DNA from: Candidatus Gastranaerophilales bacterium | GTDB lineage: Bacteria; Cyanobacteriota; Vampirovibrionia; Gastranaerophilales; Gastranaerophilaceae | Direction: 5' to 3' | Length of the DNA: 64,000 bases | Assembly: GCA_944323615.1 (NCBI GenBank) | Contig: CALUTG010000003.1 | Coordinates: forward strand, 1 to 64,000 | In this document: piece after piece, positions 30,588 through 39,874 of the stretch | How the letters are laid out: every line of letters starts with the position of its first letter | Numbering within the stretch: the stretch's first letter is position 1 | Position numbers and translations under genes: made by a program | The notes under the pieces: model-generated | Database searches by the model: none | Told to the model about the DNA's origin: nothing | What the model saw: the letters and a program-made list of their open reading frames with translations, nothing else

Positions 30588-32453
30588 ATGATTTTACCAA
30601 TTTTAAAACATCTGGAAGAATTAAAAAATCAAGCTGTTAACGAAAACAAAAAGAGACACGATGATTTTAAAAAATACCAAAAATACTATGATGGCGATTA
30701 TAACTCAGCACAGGACAGCAACCAGCTGAATATTATTAAAGGAATTATTGACACAAAAACTACACTTGTACTTGATTTTGAAGCCGTTTCAAGTGTTACT
30801 CCAAAAACTAAAGCCTTTGCACATTTGGACCAAATAGGGTTAATGAACTCAATCGCTGATATATTAAATGATTGCAACAAGCACGTACTAAAAATAAATG
30901 ATTTCGATACTGTTAAGCGCGAAGTCGTAGATAATTTTAACAAATTTGGGTTAGGAATTATTCAAACAAGCTGGCGGCAAACAGATGAAGAAGAGCTCGG
31001 CGATGTAGAAATAATATCTGTCGATCCTCTAAATTATTTTCCGGATACTACTGCTAAAAAGGTGAACGATTGTAACTATATATTCAAAAAAGAGATAATT
31101 TCATCTATTACCCTTAAAAAGGATTACCCGCAGTATGCGGATAAAATAGAAGCTGCCAAAGGTGCGGAAGAAAAAAAAGAAAATAAGACTCCTTCTACAG
31201 GAGCCGTTAATACCGTAGGAAATGAGATTAATACTACGCAGATTTATGCCGATGGAAAGAGTCCTTCTACGAGTTCTATTGCACAGAGTAAAAATATCGT
31301 TGTCTGGAATGCTTACCTAAAAGATGACAGTACTTTTATTGATACAAAAGATACCGAAAAACAGGCTCTTATGTTCAATTACCCTAACGGCAGATACTTA
31401 AGGTGGGTAGATGGTGCGACCGATTATCTGCTTGAGGATAAACCGATAGATGTGCCGTCAGGTTATCCTTTTGATGTCATTCAGGGATCCAGTCTTGTTA
31501 AATACCTTATGGAAACACAAAACCGTATTGACAAGGCTTATCGTAAAATAAGGGTTCTTATAGGCGGTTATGTGTCGTTTCTTGCACATACTCCGGATTG
31601 TGATCTGTCCGATCAGGAAATTATCGACCAACTAACCGTAGAAGTTGACCAGCTCGGGCAAATGGAAGTTATAACAAACAACACTCTGGACAGGCTTAAA
31701 ACTCTTATTGAGTATATTCAAACTCTTAAAGATCAAGCTTATGAAATAGCAAGGGTTAATCCTTCCCTTATTTCAGGTAAAAAAGAAGACGGGGTAGATA
31801 GCGGCAGAATGGTAGCTATGCTGAATGAAAGCCCGATGACCGCCATTAACGAGACCCAAAAACTTGTTAAAAATCTGATTGTTCAACAGGGCGAAAAAAA
31901 CATTATACTTATTCAGATGTTTTATAACGTACCAAGAATAATTAGATTAACAGGAGGTGACCTTGCAAGAATCCAACCTCAAATTAACCAAACGGGGCCG
32001 GACGGACTGCCCGTCCAAATTCCGCCAATGATTGAAATCTACAGAGAAAATGCGGAAAAAGAGCTGCAAGCTATTCAAACTATTAAAGCCGATTTGAGTC
32101 TTGGTGAGTATGAAATAGATGTTATTGCCGGTGCTCAAATGCCGAGAAGCAGAGCCGAAAAAGCTCAAATCTACATGCAGCTTTCTCAGATGGGTAAAAT
32201 TCCGGACACTCCAGCAGGTACGGAATTATTACTAAACGCGCTCGATATTCCGGATAAAACCGGAATTATGGAGGCAATCAAAGAAGCACAGAGCAATCAG
32301 CCAAAGATAAATATGGATCCTGAAACTATTCAAAAAATATTTAAAGATATGCCGCTTGATTGTCAGTTACAAATGCTTGCTCAATATGGTTTTCAGGTAC
32401 CGGAAGTCGGACAAGCTATTGAGACTGAACAATTGCAGAATGCAAAAATTTAA
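30588..32453 (+). CDS. Portal protein
   Basis: This 621-residue protein follows terL and precedes scaffold and capsid genes. It has the portal features: an N-terminal helical wing (KYQKYYDGDYNSAQ), a strand-rich part with EIISVDPLNYFPDTTA, RVLIGGYVSF, and the long stem/crown helices (RVNPSLISGKKEDGVDSGRM). Length fits P22-like portals without the barrel. The portal forms the dodecameric DNA gate at one capsid vertex. No sequence motif is decisive, but position and size are. Confidence 0.85.
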   Translation: MILPILKHLEELKNQAVNENKKRHDDFKKYQKYYDGDYNSAQDSNQLNIIKGIIDTKTTLVLDFEAVSSVTPKTKAFAHLDQIGLMNSIADILNDCNKHVLKINDFDTVKREVVDNFNKFGLGIIQTSWRQTDEEELGDVEIISVDPLNYFPDTTAKKVNDCNYIFKKEIISSITLKKDYPQYADKIEAAKGAEEKKENKTPSTGAVNTVGNEINTTQIYADGKSPSTSSIAQSKNIVVWNAYLKDDSTFIDTKDTEKQALMFNYPNGRYLRWVDGATDYLLEDKPIDVPSGYPFDVIQGSSLVKYLMETQNRIDKAYRKIRVLIGGYVSFLAHTPDCDLSDQEIIDQLTVEVDQLGQMEVITNNTLDRLKTLIEYIQTLKDQAYEIARVNPSLISGKKEDGVDSGRMVAMLNESPMTAINETQKLVKNLIVQQGEKNIILIQMFYNVPRIIRLTGGDLARIQPQINQTGPDGLPVQIPPMIEIYRENAEKELQAIQTIKADLSLGEYEIDVIAGAQMPRSRAEKAQIYMQLSQMGKIPDTPAGTELLLNALDIPDKTGIMEAIKEAQSNQPKINMDPETIQKIFKDMPLDCQLQMLAQYGFQVPEVGQAIETEQLQNAKI

Positions 32454-32722
32454 AACAACAAAACAGCAGCCAAAATATATCCGATAACTTGAATTATAAC
32501 AAAAAATGTAATTAATAGTAGGAATCCTTTTAAAAACGTTTTGGGGTTAAGTTTTATAACAATGAATTCATAAAGTAAAAAAATAGCACAATTTATCGCT
32601 ATCATTGGGACATTCAGCTCAAAAACTCTATAGAATAATTGCCAAACTTTAAGAGTCAAAGCATAGCTTATTAGTATTCCGAAAAATGACAATATTGCGA
32701 GTATTAAAATATGTTTAACCAT
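32450..32722 (-). CDS. Counter-oriented membrane protein inside the late operon
   Basis: This 90-residue protein has three probable membrane helices (about 3-25, 38-58 and 65-88) and few charged residues. It is the only leftward gene in the late region. Its stop overlaps the portal stop by four bases and its start overlaps the next gene's start by 12. AAGG lies eight bases before its ATG. It may be a moron expressed from its own promoter, for example in superinfection exclusion. The 257-bp gap would otherwise be empty. Confidence 0.5.
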   Translation of the reverse strand: MVKHILILAILSFFGILISYALTLKVWQLFYRVFELNVPMIAINCAIFLLYEFIVIKLNPKTFLKGFLLLITFFVIIQVIGYILAAVLLF

Positions 32723-33088
32723 TTAAAAAACCTTATTGGTAATATTAAGTACTACTATAATATACCAAAAATTGGAGAAAATGAAGTCGGGGCTTTTTTA
32801 ACACCTAAAAGAGCACACTTCCCCAAAAAATTTTATAACGATATGTCAAACGACCTGAGACATGCATACACCAGCGCCATTTTAACAAGGGACAAGGGAG
32901 CCGGAATGGCAAATACTCTCGGAGTATTAAATGAAATTGTTGATTACGGTGCAAGCGGGCGAGAAGATACTAAACGTGATCTCAATGCAAATCAATGGGG
33001 GCGAGATTATGGAATAAAATACCCGAATGAAACGAATCAAGAACTTTTAAATAGAATCTATCAGGATTATTTAAAGAAATATTATTAA
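32711..33088 (+). CDS. DUF6973-like phage protein
   Basis: This 125-residue protein has the pattern NDLRHAYTSAILTRDKGAG, LGVLNEIVDYG and DLNANQWGRDYGI, a set of conserved His, Glu, Asp and Asn residues that I associate with DUF6973-type domains. Such domains also occur in toxin-like proteins. In this position, between portal and scaffold, it is more likely a virion or lysis accessory. The ribosome site is weak. Assignment is tentative. Confidence 0.5.
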   Translation: MFNHLKNLIGNIKYYYNIPKIGENEVGAFLTPKRAHFPKKFYNDMSNDLRHAYTSAILTRDKGAGMANTLGVLNEIVDYGASGREDTKRDLNANQWGRDYGIKYPNETNQELLNRIYQDYLKKYY

Positions 33089-33108
33089 ACCGGAAAGGAA
33101 AAAGTTTT

Positions 33109-33546
33109 ATGAAACAACTAATCGTAAAAGCCGATGGCACACCTATGAAATCAAAGGTGCACGCCATTAATTTTTTGAAAGAAAAAGGTCTGCCTCAAGA
33201 TTGTCTGATTGAAGAAAACGGACAATTTTTTTATGAGGGGGTAAATGAAGAGGGGGTAAATGGGGATAGTAGGCCTGACGAACAAGCTACTCCGCCCGAT
33301 GTAAAAGGAGAGAATGAAAGGGAAGAAGTAAAAAGCCTTGATTGGTCAACCCCTGTTTATCTCGCCGACGGAAAAACTAATACTCCGCTTAAAATTAAAG
33401 AGGCCGATGTAACCGTTTTATTAAAAGCCAAACATCCGGCAGGGCAAACTCTCAAAAGGCCTTTTAATGCTATGGAAATAAAAATAGATAGTGAAACCTT
33501 TATTATCTCTCTTGAACTATGTAAAAAACTTTTTGAACTCGCATAA
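33109..33546 (+). CDS. Phage morphogenesis protein, unknown
   Basis: This 145-residue protein has an N-terminal small domain (KQLIVKADGTPMKSKVHAIN), an acidic proline-rich linker (about 45-75), and a strand-rich C-terminal domain ending ETFIISLELCKKLFELA. GGAAAGG precedes the ATG. Between portal and scaffold; may be a head accessory protein. No family recognised. Confidence 0.6.
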   Translation: MKQLIVKADGTPMKSKVHAINFLKEKGLPQDCLIEENGQFFYEGVNEEGVNGDSRPDEQATPPDVKGENEREEVKSLDWSTPVYLADGKTNTPLKIKEADVTVLLKAKHPAGQTLKRPFNAMEIKIDSETFIISLELCKKLFELA

Positions 33547-33584
33547 AACACTACAAGACTACATGAACCGAAAGGAATGTAAAA

Positions 33585-34448
33585 ATGGATGAATTAGAAA
33601 CACAATTAAACAATATTGGAGAGGCGGCTGTTGAAGGTGAAAACCAGACAGAACCAACTACTCAAGATATAGAGCCTCAGGCTGATACACAGCCTGAAAT
33701 TGAAGCTCAGGAACAGTGGAAGCTTTCTAAGCAGTTTGAGCAAGGCTTATGGAAAACTCCGGATGATGTTTACAATTCTGTAAAATATTATGAACAGAAA
33801 TTCCAGCCACTCGAGCAATCCATACAAAAAATGGGCTTCAAAGATCCGGCTGAGCTGGAGCAAGCATTCAAAGAATACCAGAAGAAGCTGCCTATTTATC
33901 AAGAGAATGAGCAGGCAGTCAATCTCATTAATGCACTCTTGCAGGATGAAACGTTCGGACCAAAACTTAAAAGCACGTTTGACGAAATCAGAAGAGCTCA
34001 AGAAATGGCAAAATGGGGAATGTCTTTTGACCAACTTCCCGCAGCCATCAGAGACCGAGTTGAAAAAGGCGAACGCGCTTTCAAAGAACTGGAAGAAATG
34101 AAACAACAGCAAGCTTATGAATCAAGTTTAAACACAATTAATGAACAGGTTAAACAGATTGAAGAAATAGCCCAAGAATACGGGTATGACGTAAACATTC
34201 AAGAGATTCTTGAATATTGCAGGGATAACAATATCAATCCTTCTAATATTTACGGAGAGTTTCTCAAAAACTCGTTTACTCAGCTTGTAGAAAAAGCTAA
34301 ACAAAATGCAAGTTTTGCCACTGTTAACCAAAACAAGCAAAACAAAGCAAGCGCTGTAAATTCTTCCACCAAAAAAGGCGGGGATATTCCGCCAAAAACT
34401 CTAAACTCAATCAAAGATTTAGAGGACGAAATATTATCTAAATTGTAA
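33585..34448 (+). CDS. Probable scaffolding protein
   Basis: This 287-residue protein is acidic, Gln/Glu-rich and almost wholly helical, with no globular domain. The C-terminus is basic and short (the last 30 residues end in LNSIKDLEDEILSKL). It lies immediately before the major capsid gene, where capsid scaffolds are encoded. Scaffolds guide procapsid assembly and leave before packaging. Assignment is by composition and position. Confidence 0.8.
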   Translation: MDELETQLNNIGEAAVEGENQTEPTTQDIEPQADTQPEIEAQEQWKLSKQFEQGLWKTPDDVYNSVKYYEQKFQPLEQSIQKMGFKDPAELEQAFKEYQKKLPIYQENEQAVNLINALLQDETFGPKLKSTFDEIRRAQEMAKWGMSFDQLPAAIRDRVEKGERAFKELEEMKQQQAYESSLNTINEQVKQIEEIAQEYGYDVNIQEILEYCRDNNINPSNIYGEFLKNSFTQLVEKAKQNASFATVNQNKQNKASAVNSSTKKGGDIPPKTLNSIKDLEDEILSKL

Positions 34449-34462
34449 AGGAGAATTGACAA

Positions 34463-35476
34463 ATGGCAACTTATAATTGGGATGAAATTTTTGCTGTCAC
34501 AACTAAATACCTTGACGATAAAATCCCTGAAATTTTCACTCAAACTACACCACTCATGAATGAAATCATGAAGAATAAGCAATATGTAGATGGCGGTAAC
34601 AGACTCGCTGTAGCACTTGATTTTAAACCTATGGGCAACATAGGATATATTACGGGCACATCAGCTGACCTTATCGATATTTCTACTCAACAAAACTTGA
34701 CACCTGCAGAATTAGACTGGAAGTATATTCAGACAGGTTTTTCTGTAACATTACAAGATTTGAACACGACTGCCGACTCTAAGCACGCTATTGCAAGTTT
34801 AGTATCTCAAAAAGCTAAAAACTCCCTGGCTTCTACTAAACAATTTATTGCAGCAGCTCTTTACGGTTCTGCCGTAGATAATCCAAAAGCCTTAAACGGT
34901 TTTGGAGATATCTTTGCTGCTTCCGGAGTGTCTTATGCCGGTCTTTTGGATACTGATCTGGGAGAAGATGCTTCAGGGGATAGTGTTTGGTTACCGCAAT
35001 ACAACACAACTGATACAGTTGTTGATTACAAAACAATTGAACCTATGATAACCAAACTTAAGACTAAAGCTAACTTTTCGGGAGTAGGTAACAAACTCGA
35101 CTTTATGGTCTCTAAAGCTGCTGTACTTTCAGCATTTAAGCAAGCACAACAGACTCAGCAAAGATTCCTTGCCGCTAAAAACTTACAAGCCGGGTTTGAT
35201 GGTTTAGAAGTTGATGGTATAACCTGGTATGCTGATGAATTTTGCGGCGGGGCCGGTTCTACCTACGATTTGTACTTAATTTCTTCTAATTCAATCAAAT
35301 TTATGTACAAATACGGTTTTGACGGTAAAAACTCTCCGCAGGATGTTTCAGGGCTCAGAATCCCTAATCAGCCGATTATGACCCATCAGAGATTTATTAC
35401 AGGCAACCTCTTCTGTGTTGACAGACGTGTAAACGGTAAATTCTCTGCTTTAAATCCGACAGCGGTTAGATCTTAG
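34463..35476 (+). CDS. Major capsid protein
   Basis: This 337-residue protein follows the scaffold gene with an AAGGAG site. It shows an N-terminal arm, IFTQTTPLMNEIMKNK, a long strand-rich body with VSQKAKNSLASTKQFIAAAL (a spine-helix-like segment), and GLRIPNQPIMTHQRF near the end. Size, place and the HK97-like order of arm, spine helix and beta sheet support a HK97-fold capsid subunit. Confidence 0.88.
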   Translation: MATYNWDEIFAVTTKYLDDKIPEIFTQTTPLMNEIMKNKQYVDGGNRLAVALDFKPMGNIGYITGTSADLIDISTQQNLTPAELDWKYIQTGFSVTLQDLNTTADSKHAIASLVSQKAKNSLASTKQFIAAALYGSAVDNPKALNGFGDIFAASGVSYAGLLDTDLGEDASGDSVWLPQYNTTDTVVDYKTIEPMITKLKTKANFSGVGNKLDFMVSKAAVLSAFKQAQQTQQRFLAAKNLQAGFDGLEVDGITWYADEFCGGAGSTYDLYLISSNSIKFMYKYGFDGKNSPQDVSGLRIPNQPIMTHQRFITGNLFCVDRRVNGKFSALNPTAVRS

Positions 35477-35492
35477 GAAAGGAGTAATCAAA

Positions 35493-35993
35493 ATGAATTT
35501 AGTGCAAAATAGACTTACTATTGATGCGGAAGCAATTAAGACAGTGGATCCGGCACCGAAATATAATATCGGGGCAGAAATCGCGGTCGCTGTTGACGGG
35601 GTATCTCAAGCAACTGTTTACAAATATGTGAAAGCAGCGGCAAAGCTTACTCAGTATGCACCTTGTGTATTAGAACAAAAAGCCGCAGGTATTGAAACCG
35701 CTGCTCCTGCAACTTCAACCGTTGCAAAGCTCGTTGGCATACCTCAGGTTGAAATCCCTGCAGGTTATTATGGGTTTGTAGCTGTTGAAGGGCCTTGTAC
35801 GGCAGCTGCAGGAACTGTTGCCGCAGGAGATACGCTTGAAGTTCTTAACAGAGGAACGACTCTTACTGTAGACGGTTCAACAGGTTCTCCTGCTGAAACC
35901 GCTGCCACTGTTGCTGTAGCCGTAGAAGCTCCGCAGGGCGGAAATGCTCCTGTTGTTCTTTTAGGGAAAAGAGTTACAATAGCGGCATCGTAG
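35493..35993 (+). CDS. Capsid decoration/stabilisation protein
   Basis: This 166-residue protein is Ala/Val/Gly-rich and strand-rich (VAVDGVSQATVYKYVKAAAK, AGDTLEVLNRGTTLTVDGS), the composition of head decoration proteins (DUF2190-like). It directly follows the capsid gene. It probably binds the capsid exterior and strengthens it. No exact family can be claimed. Confidence 0.65.
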   Translation: MNLVQNRLTIDAEAIKTVDPAPKYNIGAEIAVAVDGVSQATVYKYVKAAAKLTQYAPCVLEQKAAGIETAAPATSTVAKLVGIPQVEIPAGYYGFVAVEGPCTAAAGTVAAGDTLEVLNRGTTLTVDGSTGSPAETAATVAVAVEAPQGGNAPVVLLGKRVTIAAS

Positions 35994-35995
35994 GT

Positions 35996-36072
35996 TAGGT
36001 GATTGAGTGACTTTTTGGGGATGGTTAACGCCTCACCCCGCCCCTCTCCTTTTAGGAGAGGGAGAAGTCACT
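35996..36072. repeat. Dispersed palindromic repeat, copy R3, inside the late operon
   Basis: GTGATTGAGTGACT, then CCTCACCCC, CCCTCTCC, TTTTA, GGAGAGGG and AAGTCACTG. The core matches chromosomal R1 at 3318-3352, and the GAGTGACT flank matches too. It fills most of the 101-bp gap after the decoration gene. Confidence 0.7.
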
Positions 36073-36094
36073 GCCACAAAAAAGGAATATAAGA

Positions 36095-36442
36095 ATGAAT
36101 ACTTTAAAACTCGATATATCAGAGCTTGAAATAGGTGAAAACCAGGTCGAAATTTCTCAAAGGAACTACGACAGATACTTTGACTATAACGAAACCTGCA
36201 AAACCTCTGTTATACTACAGCCTAATTCAAATTATAAAAATATTGCTTTCTCTGAGGTTACAAGCCCGTTTGCGCTCATTGTTACATCTGACAAGCTTAT
36301 CAATACAAGAATTAACGGTTTTGAGATTACTAATACCCAAATCGTAGTTTTAAATACCGCAATTCAAACGGTTGAAGTTGCAAATGTTGACCTCGAAGAG
36401 GCAAATGTTAATATCTTTATTTGGGGAAATGAGAGGGGGTAA
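36095..36442 (+). CDS. Small phage head-tail region protein, unknown
   Basis: This 115-residue protein is strand-rich throughout (for example VILQPNSNYKNIAFSEV and NTQIVVLNTAIQTVEVANV), probably a beta-sandwich. It sits between the decoration protein and the connector, and ends one base before the latter. A minor capsid or closure protein is plausible. No family recognised. Confidence 0.55.
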   Translation: MNTLKLDISELEIGENQVEISQRNYDRYFDYNETCKTSVILQPNSNYKNIAFSEVTSPFALIVTSDKLINTRINGFEITNTQIVVLNTAIQTVEVANVDLEEANVNIFIWGNERG

Positions 36443-37375
36443 ATGTCATATACTGTAAGAGACGTTATAGAGCGTATTAGGTTTAATACAGCTACTGAAA
36501 ATCAGCTTATTGGCAAAAGTTCTAATGAGCTTTTTTCTAATAAAAATATTGTTGCTCAACTTAAATTTGCACTCGATGATTACGCTAAATATACCAAGGC
36601 TCTACAGGCCATTTACTCACTTCCTGTAGATTCAGAGGTGTCCGCTATTGATGAGCCGCCGGGAATCCTCAGAAGCGAGGGGATAAGATTTCTGGTTTGG
36701 TTTATCAACGGGTACGCTTATCCTTTAAATGAACAAAACTTAAATAATACTTACGGTAACTTTCCGACTCCGATTCAAGGGCTGCCTAAATGGTACAATT
36801 ACTGGAACGATACAATTACTTTTTATCCCCAAAACGGAAACGGGTTTAATACTACCTGTCTAAAAAACGACCTAAACCTTGATGACACTGTGGTTTGTGT
36901 TCAAAATACAAACGGTTTTCCGCCAAAAAACGGCAGGATAACGGTAGGAAAAGAAAAGATTAAGTACGAGTATAAAGATGGTAATCATTTTTACAATTGT
37001 ACAAGAGGTATTGAGAATACAATTGTGGATGTGCACAATTACGGAGAATGTGTTTTAGAAAACAATGTGTGGATATATTATCACACTCTGCATTTTGATA
37101 TTCCGGTTAATCCTGACGACACGATAAAAGATTCTGATCTTAATAAAAAATTACTTGTGGTGGATGAACACATTGAAATTATTTGCGATTACGCAAGCTA
37201 CAAGCTTTTATCTAAAGTTGATGCGGAAAGAGCCGCTCATTACAAGGTTAATTTCTCTGACTGGTTGAAAGAAGCTAAGCGCGACATCATTAAGGGAAGA
37301 AGCAGAGTCACTAAAACAAGCTTTATAAGACAAGCCTTTGAATTTGAAAAGGAGAGTGCATATTGGGGAATGTAG
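36443..37375 (+). CDS. Head-tail connector (adaptor) protein
   Basis: This 310-residue protein begins with a helical part (SYTVRDVIERIRFNTATENQ) and ends in a long helical, basic tail (SDWLKEAKRDIIKGRSRVTK), with a strand-rich insert of about 100 residues around CTRGIENTIVDVHNYGE, a motif frequent in phage adaptor proteins. It lies between the capsid and tail-hub genes, where podophages encode the gp4/gp11-like connector. It overlaps the next gene by 13 bases. Confidence 0.7.
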   Translation: MSYTVRDVIERIRFNTATENQLIGKSSNELFSNKNIVAQLKFALDDYAKYTKALQAIYSLPVDSEVSAIDEPPGILRSEGIRFLVWFINGYAYPLNEQNLNNTYGNFPTPIQGLPKWYNYWNDTITFYPQNGNGFNTTCLKNDLNLDDTVVCVQNTNGFPPKNGRITVGKEKIKYEYKDGNHFYNCTRGIENTIVDVHNYGECVLENNVWIYYHTLHFDIPVNPDDTIKDSDLNKKLLVVDEHIEIICDYASYKLLSKVDAERAAHYKVNFSDWLKEAKRDIIKGRSRVTKTSFIRQAFEFEKESAYWGM

Positions 37376-39228
37376 ATTCTATACAGTCATTTGAATTTAA
37401 AGGAATGAGAACCGACCTCGGCGATAAACTCCTCCCTGTGCAGTATTTTAGGGATGTAGTTAATTTTAACGAGGATGATATTATCGGAGCAAACAAGGTT
37501 CTTGCGCCTATTGCTATCAACAGCGCTCAGTATGTCGAAGGAAAATCCATTGACGGAATATACGGGTTTTCTTATCTTAACTCTGAAAATAAGCTCCAAA
37601 ATGAGCGTGTTATAGTAACCGGCGGCTGCATATTTTCTCAAGTCGGCTCTAAAACCAGGCAGATTTATGAGGGATTTGAAGAGGGAATCTGCGACTTTGC
37701 TTTCCTTAATGACAAGCTGTTTATTACTAACGGAAAGCATTATCCGCTTGTTTACAATGGAGTTAATGTCTGGGAAATGGGTGCGCCTGAGGCAACTATC
37801 ACAGACCAGAACGGAGGTCTAAACGGTACTTATCACTGGGAAGTTACCTATGTTACAGCAGGTGGAGAAGAAAGGATCGGGACCAGTTCAAATATACTTC
37901 AGGTTCAAGGGAAAAGTGTTCTCCTCTCACTGCCTATTGGATACGAAGGAGTAACTGCCCGTAAAATCTACAGAACAAACGGCGAAAATGAAGAATTAAG
38001 GCTTGTCGCGGAAATAGACGATAACGAAACCTTAACTTATACTGACAATTTAGATGATGAGTCAAGAACTAACGCTATAATCGATATTAACAACGAGTGC
38101 CCTAAGCCGTATTTTCTTGAAACTACAAACTTCCGCCTTGTCGGATGTGTGGCCGACAAATATCCAACTCAAGCATGGGTAGGAGACCCAAATGTAGAAA
38201 TGTTTGACGGAGCTAATTTTACTGACGTGTCAAACAGAACAAAAGACAATTCCAGGCTCACAGGCATGAAAAGGGATTACGATAAAATAATTATCGCTTC
38301 TCAAAAACAAGTCTATATTCTTGATGTTTCTAACGCTGATATGACCACTGTAACAGAAACAAGAGCCAATGTCGGATGTCTGAACGGACATTCAATGGTT
38401 AGAATTCCTTCTGATGTCGGCTTCGATGGAGGAATTATGTTTCTTGCTTCCGACAAAACAATAAGGCTTTTTAACGGTAATTTCGCTCAGCCTGTCGCTA
38501 CATCTCTGGACAACCTCAGGACAGACAACTTTGGACAGCCTATCAAAACTTTGCTTGAAAAATCAACAACCGATCAAACCGTTATGTTCGGTGAATACTA
38601 TAATTTCAAGTACCATTTGATTTTTGGCTCTATTATCCTTGTATATGATATTAGAACGGGCTCCTGGTTTACTTATGATTTTCTTGAATCAACTCTGAGC
38701 GGTGATTTTTCTCCGGAATCTTATAATCCGGATTATTTCCTTGCAGGTTATGACACAAACGCTTTCTTTAACGTATTTTCTGTTATCGATAACCTGTTTT
38801 ACGTTGGAAGAAGAGACTGCAGTTTTATTGAAAAGATGTACTCTTCCAATGAATATCGCGGGAAAAAGGTTAAATCTAAGTTGGAATTCCCTTTTTGGGG
38901 AACAAGCGAAGAGCTCAAATATTTTAAAGAAATTCACATCTACTATCAAAGAAATTCAGATGTAGATTTTACTGTTTCTATTAACCTTGATAACGGCACA
39001 ACATTAAAAGATGTTTGGGTACAGGATGATTCCGGAGGAGATTACGACAGTAGATATTTTGGTAAATATTACTACGAATCTCAAAACGATAGCGAAGATT
39101 ATAGGGTTATTTACGTTAACAAGTACGCAAACTGGCTCAAGGTTACTATTGAGTCAAACGACAAGCCCCTGAATTTTAGGGGAATGAGAATTTTGTACCA
39201 AAAAGTATCTAATAAGGAGGTAGCATAA
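37363..39228 (+). CDS. Tail hub/stabilisation protein (P22 gp10-like), TTG start
   Basis: This 621-residue protein is strand-rich and repetitive, with beta-propeller-like blades (DFAFLNDKLFITNGKHYPLV, VGDPNVEMFDGANF, GIMFLASDKTIRLFNGNF, YDIRTGSWFTYDF). This is the layout of large podophage tail-hub or nozzle proteins. The start is TTG at 37363: GGAG lies eight bases before it, and the first ATG is 15 codons on without a site. It follows the connector and precedes the ejection-type genes. Confidence 0.72.
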   Translation: MGNVDSIQSFEFKGMRTDLGDKLLPVQYFRDVVNFNEDDIIGANKVLAPIAINSAQYVEGKSIDGIYGFSYLNSENKLQNERVIVTGGCIFSQVGSKTRQIYEGFEEGICDFAFLNDKLFITNGKHYPLVYNGVNVWEMGAPEATITDQNGGLNGTYHWEVTYVTAGGEERIGTSSNILQVQGKSVLLSLPIGYEGVTARKIYRTNGENEELRLVAEIDDNETLTYTDNLDDESRTNAIIDINNECPKPYFLETTNFRLVGCVADKYPTQAWVGDPNVEMFDGANFTDVSNRTKDNSRLTGMKRDYDKIIIASQKQVYILDVSNADMTTVTETRANVGCLNGHSMVRIPSDVGFDGGIMFLASDKTIRLFNGNFAQPVATSLDNLRTDNFGQPIKTLLEKSTTDQTVMFGEYYNFKYHLIFGSIILVYDIRTGSWFTYDFLESTLSGDFSPESYNPDYFLAGYDTNAFFNVFSVIDNLFYVGRRDCSFIEKMYSSNEYRGKKVKSKLEFPFWGTSEELKYFKEIHIYYQRNSDVDFTVSINLDNGTTLKDVWVQDDSGGDYDSRYFGKYYYESQNDSEDYRVIYVNKYANWLKVTIESNDKPLNFRGMRILYQKVSNKEVA

Positions 39229-39858
39229 ATGGTAGCGCCAGCATTAGTAGGAGCAATTGCTGACAAAGGAGTCCAAGCAATAAAAACTGGTTTAAAAAAC
39301 TGGCAAGACTCCCAAATAGCAAAAGCGTATCAGCAATATTTAAATGGAATCATAAACAATATGGGGTCTGCTCTTGAAGGTAGAGCTGAGAAGTATGATA
39401 CTAAGCTGCAGAATATGTTCAATGAGGCTGAACCGCAATTCTTAACAGAAGCCAATACTCAGCTTCCTGAACTTGGGCAACTTGTTCAAGACATTTCAGA
39501 CGAAGCGGCAGAATCTCAAAGACAGAACCGTAAACAGGTTCAAGCAGAACTAGCTCAACAAGGGGTAAGAGGCGGTCAGGCTGCCATTCTTGCCAATAGA
39601 GCTACAGGAGAACTTAACAGAGACTTACAGAGAGATATTAATAAAAGCGTTTATGATGAAGCTCTCAATAGACAAAATTCAAGGCTTAATTATTATAATC
39701 AAAAATCCTTAACTCCTTGGACAAGTATGTCAGGTGCCTATTCCAGCTCTTTAACAGGGGCTAATAATGCTCTCTCTTATGCTCAGGGAAATGTTTATCA
39801 AAATGCGTATAATAATGCAATGAACAATTATGGAAGAACGAAATTTAAAATATTTTAA
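39229..39858 (+). CDS. Ejection/internal virion protein 1
   Basis: This 209-residue protein is Ala/Gln/Asn-rich, with a short apolar start (PALVGAIADKGVQAI) and a helical body (AELAQQGVRGGQAAILANRAT). It resembles podophage DNA-ejection proteins such as P22 gp7 or T7 gp14 in size, composition and position. GGAGG precedes the ATG. Together with the next two genes it probably forms the trans-envelope ejection channel. Confidence 0.65.
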   Translation: MVAPALVGAIADKGVQAIKTGLKNWQDSQIAKAYQQYLNGIINNMGSALEGRAEKYDTKLQNMFNEAEPQFLTEANTQLPELGQLVQDISDEAAESQRQNRKQVQAELAQQGVRGGQAAILANRATGELNRDLQRDINKSVYDEALNRQNSRLNYYNQKSLTPWTSMSGAYSSSLTGANNALSYAQGNVYQNAYNNAMNNYGRTKFKIF

Positions 39859-39874
39859 TTAGAGGATAGCAGCA

